A stretch of DNA of 64,000 nucleotides from Sabellastarte sp. h YS-2021. Taxonomy: Eukaryota > Annelida > Polychaeta > Sabellida > Sabellidae. The stretch spans positions 45,389,293 to 45,453,292 of the forward strand of contig OZ024927.1 in NCBI GenBank assembly GCA_964017235.1. The letters run 5' to 3'. The notes under the pieces are model-generated. The model had not been told where the DNA came from and did no database searches. It worked only from the letters and a program-made list of their open reading frames with translations. Position 1 is the first letter of the stretch. Every line of letters starts with the position of its first letter. Shown here piece after piece: positions 11,727 to 21,330 of the stretch. A program made the translations under genes and the position numbers.

Positions 11727-12899
11727 ATGGATGAGAGGGAGAAGGAAAGTCAAGTAGAGGAGAGGAGTGAAGTTATTACAGAAGAAGGAACTGAGAGGAG
11801 AGAGGAGGATGAGATTGAGGAAGGTCCAGCTATTGGGGAAGCTGTGGCAGAAGAAGAAGAGAGGTGTGAAGAAGATCCGGAGTGCCATTCTTCAGCCAAG
11901 ACAGCCAGGGTGTGTGCCACTTTTACAGACAGTCAGGAAGTTTCCATTGTGGAATTTGTAAAGCTGCACCCTGAACTGTATGACAAGGAACATTCACGTT
12001 TCCACGACAGGACCAGAAGAGAGGCTCTCTGGGCAGAAATATCTGCAGAACTCAAGCTCCAGCCCTTTGATGTGAGACGTTGGTTCGAGTCCCAGCGAAC
12101 CCATTATGGAAAGCTGTCTAAGCTCCAATCTGGCCAAGCCCCGAGGGAGATGACCAAGAGACAGTCCTGGGTCTACCAACAGGTGGGTTTTCTTAAAACC
12201 CACATCAGAAGAAAGGGGGCCAACAGAAGTTCAGGTTTTGAGGCCAGTCCAAATACCAGCAGGCAGGACGAATCACGTGGGTCAACTACTGACACAGAAC
12301 ACCTCGAGTCCAGTGTCCTGAGGGAGAGGAGTCAGTCCATCATTACATCAACACCCGTTTCAACTACAGACTCCAAGATTCTCGAACACTTTGAGCAGAT
12401 GAGGACACTTATCTCAGGTTTTCTGCATCAGAAGTCAGACAGGCAGCCCTTCTTTGACTACGTGGCATCAGAGGCCGAAAAGATGACTCAAGAAGAATTT
12501 GAAGAATTAAAGGGCAAGATATTTAGAGACATCGAAAGTATTAAGAGCAACCGTAGACGTCAGCCATTGCCCAGAAGATCAGCCACTGTTACCACGGAGT
12601 CCCAGAGGGTCGGCCTACTGCCAACAACCACTCCACAGGTGTCTAGTTCCACTCGAGCAGCAGCTAGCAGCAGTTTTGTGTACTATACACCAAGCCCCAT
12701 TGGCTTCAGCAACCCGACATCTGTCCTAACTGTACAGGACGAAGGGAGCAGACACAATCTGAGTGGAATTTTAAGCCAGCTACCAGATCTGACATCAACA
12801 CAGATCATTGAGCAGCCTCAGCAGCAGCAACAACTGCAGCAGCAGCTCTTTACTATCACCACTTCAGCACCGCCTCAACAGCAGCAGCCTCCTCAGTAG
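11727..12899 (+). CDS. Harbinger MADF/Myb-like DNA-binding protein
   Basis: An intact 390-codon ORF. In this superfamily the second protein binds the transposon DNA and helps the nuclease reach the nucleus and the element ends. Residues 1-55 are strongly acidic. Residues about 66-162 form a MADF/Myb-SANT-like domain: FTDSQEVSIVEFVKLHPELY opens it, FDVRRWFESQRTHYGKL provides the third helix, and WVYQQVGFLKTHIRR closes it. About 243-278 (PFFDYVASEAEKMTQEEFEE onward) resembles a BESS-type dimerisation motif. The C-terminus is Ser/Thr- and Gln-rich. The start at 11727 is the first ATG before the acidic tract, and an AATAAA lies near 13082. The gene converges with the transposase gene downstream. 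The equivalent, broken gene of copy 2 keeps the same domains. Function is inferred from family and context. Confidence 0.88.
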   Translation: MDEREKESQVEERSEVITEEGTERREEDEIEEGPAIGEAVAEEEERCEEDPECHSSAKTARVCATFTDSQEVSIVEFVKLHPELYDKEHSRFHDRTRREALWAEISAELKLQPFDVRRWFESQRTHYGKLSKLQSGQAPREMTKRQSWVYQQVGFLKTHIRRKGANRSSGFEASPNTSRQDESRGSTTDTEHLESSVLRERSQSIITSTPVSTTDSKILEHFEQMRTLISGFLHQKSDRQPFFDYVASEAEKMTQEEFEELKGKIFRDIESIKSNRRRQPLPRRSATVTTESQRVGLLPTTTPQVSSSTRAAASSSFVYYTPSPIGFSNPTSVLTVQDEGSRHNLSGILSQLPDLTSTQIIEQPQQQQQLQQQLFTITTSAPPQQQQPPQ

Positions 12900-13425
12900 C
12901 CATCCAGTCAGGGCGGGTCTTTGACCTGCCAGGCCCTTTTCAGGGCCACCAAATCTTCCAAAAACAATTATTTAGCTGCAAGTTATTCCAATTCCCCTCC
13001 CAAAACAAAAAAGTTCAGTACAAATACTTATCACAAGAAAAAAAAATTAAAGTCCAACACCCACACCACCCCAAACATGAAATAAATAACCCATGTAGAT
13101 TACAAAATATATACAAAATTAATTCACTTTAGGATATTATGTGTGGCTTTGTGTCTGGCTTTTGTTTAACACTGGGTTTGTATGTTTCCTGGGTGAGTAA
13201 GTTGTGGTTGTCTGTTTGTCAATCTGAGAAAGTTATGTTTGGCATGGGGTTTGTCTGTTTGTCCATCTGAACAAGTTATGTTTGGCATGGGGTTTGTCCG
13301 TCTGTAGCAAGCATAGCTGATTAATTGTTTTTGGAATATTTGGTAGTCCTGAAAAGGACTGTTTGTTAGTCCTGAAAAGGACTGTTATAGTTAGTCCTGA
13401 AAAGGACTGTTTACTGCAACAGGAC
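12900..13425. other. Intergenic spacer between the convergent Harbinger genes
   Basis: Contains an AATAAA near 13082 for the plus-strand gene and a triplicated ~25-bp motif 'agtcctgaaaaggactgtt' around 13344-13412, which is self-complementary in part (agtcct...aggact). No ORF can be supported. Confidence 0.6.
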
Positions 13426-14556
13426 TTATATTCTGCCATCTTGCCAGGCCACTGCTCCCTCATTATTGAAGTAGTCCTTCAGGTAATCCCTCTGTCTTTT
13501 GGCCTCTCTAGCAGGGTTTCTGTCTTGGCCACCAGCAGCAGCACCACCAATCAATCCACAATCACCAGGCACATCATCATCATCATCATCCTCCCCAGGC
13601 TGCTGACCAGCAGGATGACCTTGATACTGGCTTCTGAGTATGTTGTGCAGAACCACACAGGTCATGGCCACTTCTCTAACTGTTTCTGGGGGTAGTTCAA
13701 TGGTGGTCCTCATCACTCTGAATCTTGAAACCAGGATGCCAAAAGCGTTCTCCACAACTCTCCTGCCCCTTGATATTCTATAGTTAGCAATCCTTTCCTC
13801 TCTTGTTAATAGCCTTCTGCCATAGGGTTTCATGAGCCAGGTCTTCAGGGCAAAGGCATCATCTGCCAGAATGAAGTAGGGCACATCTCTACCACCCTGT
13901 GTTATAGGAGCTGGGTCAGGGAAGCCTATCCTGCCATCTTCAATCCTCCTCTTCAGCTGAGAGGCATTAAATATCTGGGCATCTGAGCAAGATCCAGCTG
14001 TACCCACATCCACCCATCTGAACTTGTACTGTCCATCTACCAGGGCCAACATGACAATGGAAAAGAACCCCTTGTAGTTGTGGTAGAGGGCTCCAGAGTT
14101 CTTGGGTTTCTTCAGGGCCACATGCTTCCCATCCAGGGCTCCCAGGGCATGTGGAACATTCCACCTGATCCTGAATTCCCTCTCCAGTTCTTTCCACTCA
14201 TCTGGAGTAGTAGGACATTTGAGGTACTCTCTGGTGAACTCATCCTGGATGGCCCTGCAGACCTCTGGTAGAAACTTGGAAATGGTGGATCTGCCAACCC
14301 TGAACTGACAGGATAATGATGTGTAGGACTCTCCAGTGGCCAGATATCTGATGGTGAGGGCTAACTTCTCCCCAACACTGATAGGAGCTCTGTAGTTGGT
14401 GGCCTGCCTGGCTAGACGTGGTTCAAGTCTGGTCTTCATCATTTCAAAGAATTCTGGGGTCATCCTCATGTAGTTGGTGAATCCTGGAATGTCTGTGGCA
14501 TACAGATCAGCCATAATGTTGTGGTAGGCCCCCTCTCCTCTCTCTGCAGTAGCCAT
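13426..14556 (-). CDS. HARBI1-like PIF/Harbinger transposase (DDE_4 nuclease)
   Basis: A 376-codon ORF from the first in-frame ATG (MATAERGEG...). This is the DDE endonuclease that would cut and insert the element. In the 380-codon numbering that starts four codons upstream, the catalytic candidates are Asp146 (GALDGKH), Asp187 (RWVDVGTAGSCSD) and Glu273 (GRRVVENAFGIL). A helix-turn-helix-like segment lies at about 60-105 (VGEKLALTIRYLATGES, VGRSTISKFL). The Asp-rich DDDDDD stretch comes from a simple repeat. Upstream, in another frame, the conserved family N-terminus RRRHNMWVRPWLLQREERG is visible. It would join this ORF if the C5 run at 14529-14533 had one more base. So this copy either lacks the first ~25 residues or carries one indel, which could also be a sequencing error. 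An upstream small exon is possible. Confidence 0.9.
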   Translation of the reverse strand: MATAERGEGAYHNIMADLYATDIPGFTNYMRMTPEFFEMMKTRLEPRLARQATNYRAPISVGEKLALTIRYLATGESYTSLSCQFRVGRSTISKFLPEVCRAIQDEFTREYLKCPTTPDEWKELEREFRIRWNVPHALGALDGKHVALKKPKNSGALYHNYKGFFSIVMLALVDGQYKFRWVDVGTAGSCSDAQIFNASQLKRRIEDGRIGFPDPAPITQGGRDVPYFILADDAFALKTWLMKPYGRRLLTREERIANYRISRGRRVVENAFGILVSRFRVMRTTIELPPETVREVAMTCVVLHNILRSQYQGHPAGQQPGEDDDDDDVPGDCGLIGGAAAGGQDRNPAREAKRQRDYLKDYFNNEGAVAWQDGRI

Positions 14557-15464
14557 GGCCTGACCCACATGTTGTGCCTTCTTCTAGGTCTCTGTATGGG
14601 TGCTGGTGGTGCTGGTGGTGGTTGCTGTGCTTGACGTAAAAAATGGAAATACATGATTATTTGTAACTGAATAAAAACCAAAAAGCCCTAAGTTGTTGTT
14701 GAATCTGTCTTCCATTAAAAGGTGGCATCCTGCTGTGTTCCTAGAAAAGCAATGGTGATTAGATTGCGAATTTTATATATATATACCCAGAAAATCCAGC
14801 AAATTTGCAAAACAATAATCGGGGATCCTGGTCTGGGGAAGACCGAGGAGGCCTGAGGACGCCTGAGGATGCCGGGACTTAATCGGGGCTTAGTCCCAGG
14901 AGGCCTGAGGCGTCCTGGGACCCAGTCGGTTTGTGTGCGACAGGATTGTGGTTGAAACCAGAAAACTGGCTTAGTCGGTTCTTAGTCCCAGACCAGTCGG
15001 GGACTGTCTGCGGCCGCCTGAGGTGTCCTGAGGCCTCCTGGGGACGATCTGTTCTTAATCCCAGACTTCAATACCAACCCAGTATTCCCGCCCATTTTTG
15101 TTATTTTTCCACCTACTGTCCACGATTAAGGGTCGCCAACAGGATCGGGGCTTAATCTTTTGGTGGAACAGGGGCATAAAATATAGCCATGACTCAGTAT
15201 GATAGCCAACTGGGGACACAGTTTCAGAAGAGTTCCTCAAAATGCAAAAAGTACAAGGTCGGAAGCAGACAATTCAGTTTAAACCACACTACAGTGTGTG
15301 TGGAAGTGACAGCTGAGTTTTAACAAGGGAATGGGTTCATTTACATGAAGACAACATCCATCTAAACAAACAGACTCTTTGGCATGAAAAGACTGAAGTA
15401 CTGGCAATACCACAGGAATGCTAAAAGCTTGATTCGTTTTCTCTATCTTTTCTCTGTTCTAATC

Positions 15465-15595
15465 TTTAACTGGAATTAATTCTAATTGGACTTTTAGAGC
15501 GCTTAATCGTCCCTATGCAAGGGGGACTCTAAGGGGCAACCAAACCAATACAGGATCTTATGGACAAAAACAAGTGGGATATGAGAAAAAAATGT
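15465..15595 (-). mobile_element. 3' end fragment of a CR1/L2-like LINE
   Basis: On the minus strand this ends with 'aaaagtccaattagaattaa', the same 3' tail as the LINE at 31800-33570. Its plus-strand 'attctaattggactttta' matches the tail of the copy at 38135. Only the last ~130 bp are present. Confidence 0.65.
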
Positions 15596-17165
15596 AACAA
15601 GGCTCAACTTCTGTTGGTAACCCACAACCACTGAAACTGGAAACAAGTTACAGTAAACTGAATTGGTATTGAGAGAATGCATTCTTCTGTGAACAGATTT
15701 ACTGTATAATCGTTAATGTATAAAAAGAGTCATACACAATACTATGTGAAATAGTGAGGTTTATTATTTATATCACCACATCATAATATCTTATTTCATC
15801 AGCAAGAAAACAAGATACAACGATTCACCTGCGGCAAAGAACTTTAATGTGAAATAAATATATATACTTGACAGATTTAATCAATGGATAACCTTTTCTT
15901 GTGCACCAAGGCATTGTCGTTTGTCAAACAAAAGGTAGACTTCAAATGGGCAAGATTTTAAGATACCAAATTTCTTCTGTAAAATATATCAAGAGTAGAC
16001 ACAGAGAAATTAAAGAAGACACTTTAAAAAGATCAAACGGAATGTCCATAACACCACCTGTGCTTCATAACGTGGGGAAGCCTTGTCCCTCACAAAATAC
16101 AATGTTCTGGTCTATAAAAATCTGAGCAAGTATTTGCAGTAAAATGATGAACTGACAGGTTTATGAGTAGACCTGTTAAGTTTAATTGTTTTTTTCTCCA
16201 CAGATGTTCTTTTGGCCATAAATTATTGCCAAGTCATGGCCCCTGATTTCCACCGCTGTGGTGAGTGTTTGTACATGGGTAAATATAGCTGCTGAATGGT
16301 AAACAGTTAAAATTAACACACCATTTACAATAGCAGTACTTAATAAGCTATTATACGAAGTTTTAAAGGAACATGTTGCAAATGCTGAAGTACTCAACAG
16401 ACAATATACAGTCCTCTTTTATTCACCTTTTCATTAGTTAAGACATTGGAGAAGATTATCTCATAAAATGTGACTGTAAAAGTAAATGTCACAAACATCA
16501 TTGTTTCGTTATAGCCTGAATCCCAGATATCCCTAGTATGTTGTATTTAACAGGTTAAAGGATTTTTAACAGGAGCCACTTTTATTTTTATTTTGACATA
16601 AAGCACACCTGAAGAATGTGAACATTTATTCAAACAAAAACAGTAAAAGATGACAAGAGTATACAGCCAGTCCCTGTTTAACTATTGAAGAGCTTCCACA
16701 GACCTGGTATTATGTGGTTAATGTATCTGTACATGTCAATGTAATATGTCAATAATTCACCGTGATAAATAACTTTTGTAATTGATAGACCCTTACAGAG
16801 TGATGTATGGGTGAAAAAATATTATCTGAACTGTTAATTATTTTACGAGATATGAAACAGATCAGGTCAACTGTAACAATGGTTATTTTGCATTGAGTAT
16901 CTTTTTAGGCGTGTGGTGGGTTGTTATTTGTTAATGTTTTGTAGTGTCGTGTCTCTTTAATTAATTTAATATTATTTCTTCTCATATTCTGAAATTATAA
17001 AAGCTTATGTTTTTGCTTTTTATCCAAACTGAAAACTAGTTATCTTATGTTAACGTGTCAAATCTTGAGCACAACAAACCTCAAATACGCAGACGTTTTT
17101 TAAAATCAAAATAATGAATCATGCACCTCCTTGTTTTGTTTTACTGAGAACTGAAATCACTTGAT
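15596..17165. other. No gene seen
   Basis: AT-rich, without recognisable coding or repeat structure. Confidence 0.5.
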
Positions 17166-17167
17166 TG

Positions 17168-17235
17168 ATTAGTTTGTCTTTTACGTCAGTCTCCACACAT
17201 TGTACAGGTTATCTCGTGACATGCAGCTATTATGA
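17168..17235 (-). mobile_element. Fragment of family 1 SINE tail
   Basis: The plus-strand words ttttacgtc, cacattgtacaggtta and tctcgtgacatgcag line up in order with ttttacgtcgc, cactgtacaggtcata and tcacgatgcgtag of the SINE at 4762. The head is missing. Confidence 0.45.
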
Positions 17236-17906
17236 GGCGGAAATCAGGAAAGTCTGCTGGTCAAGAGTTTGCACTGTAACTTTTTCAGCACTTGGAGCTT
17301 TTCAGCAACTATGGTACAAGCATGTATTCCCCAGCAACCTTGACTATTGAGTGTGGGAGAGTAAAAAAGTAAACAAAGCTGGGTGAGTCTCGCGGAGTAG
17401 ACAAGCTCTGTGTGAGTCTGTCCTTGCAAAGAACATAGAGAGCCTTGGTTGAGGATGTATGAGGTCAGAATATTTCATCAAAACCACTGTGAACAACCTG
17501 CTTTAAGTAATGGGGGTGTTCCATGGTAACTGACCCTATAACCGACTCTACAACTCTGGGGTCAGTTGCAAAACTCGTGGAATTGGGGACAAAAACCATA
17601 AAGAAGTTCCCAAAAATGCGGTCGGTTACATCTCCTCGACAGGATGTAGTACATACTGGCTTGTCAGAATCCAGATAATTTTCTTCACGACAAGATGGGA
17701 AGGTACCGCGAAAAGCCGTAAACCCCTAGGAGAAAAGCCGTAGCAAGCCCTGACAAGCTGTACTGACAAAGACAGGACTGGAGTATTTTCCCAACCCACC
17801 CCGACTAAACTGATTAAATCCTGAGGTCGGGATCCAGAATCAGGATTGATCCCACACTATATAAACCCCCACTAGCTGTGAAAAAACATCATTTTTCACT
17901 GCAAAT

Positions 17907-19005
17907 ATGCCAGCTACATATCAGAGAGACTTTCTACAGAAGTTTTTGGTACTTTTGGTTTTTATTGAGTTTAATATTTTGATTTTCATTATGATTTGCA
18001 AATACAGGACACATCTGAACCTAGGATCACCACCTGCCCTACATCCAGCACCACAGCCCCAGCCAGCCACCAGGAGAAGAAGAAAGGCACCAAGCCCCTG
18101 GGTCATGCCCTGGGTCATGCCCTGGATCCTCAAGGACAAGAAAAAGGAACTTCCTGGCTGACCTAATACACACCAACATCCCAGGATACCAGAATTTTGT
18201 CAGGATGCCACCTGCCTTTTTTGACCTCATGGAAGAATGCATACACCACCGCATCAAGAAGTAAGTCATCAATTTCAGGAAGCCATTAGAAGTTGGACTG
18301 AAACTGGCAATAACGCTGAGACACTTGGCCACTGGAGAGTCCTACTTCCCCTTGCAGTATCTCTGGTTGGTTGGCCGAACCACAATCTTCAAATTCGTCC
18401 GCCAGGTCTATATATTCATGCTGCCCTGATAGCCCTGATGAGTGGAAAAAGGGTTGAAGAGAAGTTCAGAACCAGAATTTCATGGAATGTCCCCCACACT
18501 GTAGGAGCAATAGACGGGGAAGAATATCGCCATGAAGAAGCCAAAAAATCAGGCAGTGACTATTACAACTACAAAGGCTTCTTTTCCCTGGTTCTCCTTA
18601 CCCTGGTCGACACAGAATACAGATTCCTGTGGACAGACTGTGGGTCAAGTGGTTCTTGCTCAGAAGCACAGATTTTCAACAGAAGCAATTAAGGTAAGCA
18701 ATTGAGGTAAGAGTTCGAGAACATCAGCTTGGGACTTCCGGCACCTGAACCACTGGGGAGGGAGGGCCAGATTTGCACTACTTCTTGCTGGGTGACGACG
18801 CCTTTGCCTTGATACTATGGATGGTGAAACCATACAGCACAAGACAACTTACAAAGGAAGAGAGAATAGCCAACTACAGGATCTCCAAAGGCAGGAGGGT
18901 GGTTGAAAACGCCTGTGGAATTTCGATAAGAGAACTACTGAAAGACTGCTTCAGCCACGTGGGGGCACTGACTGGGCAGGAGGACAGGATCTTAGATGTG
19001 TCAAC
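17907..19005 (+). pseudogene. Broken HARBI1-like transposase of Harbinger copy 2
   Basis: Family words appear in order but in different frames: TRRRRKAPSPWVMPWVMPW at 18070-18125 (with a 12-bp tandem duplication), a stretch equivalent to ADLYATDIPGF near 18150, LRHLATGESYFPL near 18320, WNVPHTVGAIDGEE at 18483-18525, YYNYKGFFSLVLLTLVDTEY, CGSSGSCSEAQIFN ending near 18680, LLGDDAFALILWMVKPYS near 18783, and GRRVVENACGI at 18892-18921. About 80 codons corresponding to the stretch after the catalytic Glu are missing. The sequence jumps to the C-terminal LLKDCFSHVGALTGQEDRI. Stops and frameshifts make it non-functional. Confidence 0.85.
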
Positions 19006-19316
19006 CAACACCCCTGGGTGAAGAAGCTGGCATCTATCAGTCCTATTCAGGACTACCCAATTACCCAAAAAGAACTTTTTTAAGCTTGTGTTGCTGAAAT
19101 TTCCAACAAATTTCCAAACACAATCCAAATCATTCACAACAATTTTCAAAACTTGTCAGCGTGTCAGCTGGTGAAAATGGCTGCAGTGTGTCGATCTGTG
19201 GTCGCTCCGCACTGAGGGAATATTTCCAAAGAAGCTTGAGAGTCTTGATATGTTGTGAGGACTTTCTTCGCCTGTAGCAGAGGCAACGGATGGAGGGTTG
19301 AAGTGCTTTGTTGGCG

Positions 19317-20342
19317 TCAATGTGAAGGTAAGGATCTTGAAAGTCCAGCCTGTTGGCTGTCAATGACTAGGAAGGAAGTCCTGGCTGCCCTCTGGATTGC
19401 TGAGGCCGTCCTTTGGCCCTGCTGAGTAGGTTGGATGACCTGGCTTGAGTCTCTGGGATGGTTAAAATGTATTCCCTTGCAGCTGGTGCTGGCTGCTGTA
19501 GTTGATGAAATGTCTGTGGCACAAATGTTGAAGTTGCAGTTGAGCTTTGTGAAAGTGTCTTTTGCTGGGGTTGATGACCACATGCTTCTGCCTTGCTTTG
19601 GATGCTGCTAAAGAAGCTTCACAGCCTCATTTCTAAATGTCTGAAAGTCTTTTTCTTCTAATCCCTCCACCTCCGACACCAGGTAGTTGCAGAAGGCTGT
19701 ACATGGTGTCTCCTGCTTTTGTCTGAGGAATGATGACAGCATGGTTCCCATCTGTGTGAACTGGTCCATGAGCTGCTGGTCGACTGAAGAGCGCCCTGAA
19801 GCTTCGGTGGGGCTTGTGACTTGTTGAGGATGCAATGTTGTGTCTGTTGACTGTATGCTGGTCTCCATACTGTCTGTGTCAGTTGAAGCTCTAGATATGG
19901 GGTGTGCTGAAGCAGCTGAAGCACTGGCTCATTGGGCCTGGGACAATTTGCTTCCCTTGCATCTAATGTGTGACTTCAGGAATCCAAATTTAATCTGTAT
20001 CCAGTTCCAATGTTCAGTTATCTCTTTCGGGGCGCGTCCAGACTTTGATTGCGTGGGCTTGCTGTAATGTGTCCTTTGTGACTCAAACTAGGTCTTGCAC
20101 ACCTTGATAGACAGGCTGTGACTGTTGGCGAACCTCTCCCAGAGACACACCTTCCTTGCTTTGTCCTTGAAATGATCATTAGTCTTGTTGTACAACTCCT
20201 CGTAGTCCTTCACAAAGTCAACAATAGCCTCCTCATCCAAGTCTGTCAGGTATATGTTGGTCATGTGCCCCTTCGTGTATTGTGACTGTGATGTTCCCGG
20301 CTCTCCTCCAGCCTCTGTTTCTGTGTCACTTTTGTGTGTCAT
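19317..20342 (-). pseudogene. Broken MADF/Myb-like protein of Harbinger copy 2
   Basis: The ATG at 20340-20342 opens an 84-codon frame whose LTDLDEEAIVDFVKDYEELY matches the start of the MADF domain in copy 1. It breaks off at the domain's third helix. Further down come a GFLKSHIRCKG word, then an intact-looking stretch (19608-19868) with the BESS-like LVSEVEGLEEKDFQTFRNEA. A Gln/Ser/Thr-rich tail follows (19317-19583). At least two stops or frameshifts separate these pieces. Confidence 0.8.
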
Positions 20343-21181
20343 TGCACGTTTTTCTGCTACTCCCTCCTCTGGCTAGTGTGTAACTTCCTCCCTCCTGACC
20401 TACTCCCTCTCTTTCTGTGACTTTTCCTCCCTTTCTCTTGCCTCCCCCTCCTCCCTCCTCCAATGTATATCTGCCGCTGTGTTCCCCAACTCTAATTCAA
20501 GAACACTGTGAGTGGGAACTTTCATCTTCCTCACTGACATCTTCCTCACTCTTCTGGACCCATTTTTCTTTGTTATATAAGTAGCTTCTTGTAAAAAAAA
20601 CTTAAAATCTAAAGTTAGCCAACTTCTAAAACTCAACACTGCCCTATATAATTTGAAAAAACCCCCCAAATTCCTATTCTTGAAACACTGCCAGATGTAA
20701 TCCGTCAGATGCCAGATTCCAAACAATGCATTGCGCAAGCCGACTCGCCTTATATAGGCATTTCATCGGGTTATTCCGTGGGTTATGAAAATGAAGCCGG
20801 CTTGTTCTACATACTTCCCAGCTTGTCTGTTGCTCTAACTGCCTTGTTGATTTCTGTTTATGGCTTGTCTGTATGAGATGTTACCGACTCAATGGTTGAA
20901 GACTGGGAGACATCTCATCTTGATGGGAAGTGTTCCAGTCAGGTCGGTTATGTTTACAACAGGCCTGTTTGCTTAGAGTACGGTCAGTTAGTGTTGACAG
21001 CCTGTCTGGAGGCAGAGTCCTGGTACTTAACCAAGACAGGATGGCAAGTTCGTCAAGACAAGATGAGAAACAGTATAAGGCAAGGCAGAAAGTGTGACTG
21101 ACTAGCCATAGAGATCCACTACAGGATGGTTTCCAGGTGGCCGGAGCCACAGTTCGGATACAGAGTCATGGGGGTTTGGTG

Positions 21182-21205
21182 AAATATCAAACATGTTTGA
21201 TATTT
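21182..21205. promoter_or_regulatory. Subterminal palindrome of Harbinger copy 2
   Basis: A perfect 24-bp palindrome with core ATCAAACATGTTTGAT, ending 122 nt before the right end of the element, on the side of the MADF gene. It matches the palindrome at 11008-11031 in copy 1. Confidence 0.65.
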
Positions 21206-21330
21206 TGCCGATCCACCGGAACAAGCCGGGAAACTACAACTGATCCATATCCACTTCGGTAAACATTGCAACCAACCCTCCAAAAATACCTAGTTACTGA
21301 CAAGTTGGCTCCAGTTAAACACCCCCATAA

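Larger units (their letters stand above)
10888..15176. mobile_element. PIF/Harbinger DNA transposon, nearly intact (copy 1)
   Basis: A 4,289-bp element. The left end reads TGTGGGTGTTCCACCA. The reverse complement of the right end reads TGCCCCTGTTCCACCA, and similarity continues inward (GACTAAGGC / GATTAAGCC). It is flanked by TAA on both sides (10885-10887 and 15177-15179), the 3-bp TWA-type target duplication expected of PIF/Harbinger. Inside are two convergent genes, a MADF/Myb-like protein and a HARBI1-like nuclease, the standard pair for this superfamily. Both subterminal regions are crowded with 'agtcccag' and 'cctgagg'-type short repeats, plausible protein-binding sites. It inserted into a 53-bp minisatellite. 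The only clear damage is one frameshift at the transposase N-terminus. Confidence 0.93.
17511..21327. mobile_element. PIF/Harbinger DNA transposon, decayed (copy 2)
   Basis: A 3,817-bp element. The left end is TGGGGGTGTTCC and the reverse complement of the right end is TGGGGGTGTTTAAC. It is flanked by TAA at 17508-17510 and 21328-21330, i.e. a clean 3-bp target duplication. It carries the same convergent gene pair as copy 1 but in opposite orientation (transposase on +, MADF protein on -). Both genes are broken. The termini share TGGGTGTTCC-type sequence with copy 1. The coding regions are diverged, so this is a related but different subfamily. Confidence 0.92.

Noticed and set aside
14529..14533. 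Programmed frameshift at the G5 run in the Harbinger transposase
   Set aside because: The bases do not form a good slippery heptamer in the upstream frame. A one-base deletion or sequencing error is simpler.
10888..15176. GGG read as the target duplication of Harbinger copy 1, with TGTTCC as the element end
   Set aside because: Moving the ends outward gives TAA on both sides and ends (TGTGGGTGTTCC / TGCCCCTGTTCC) consistent with copy 2, which also has TAA.
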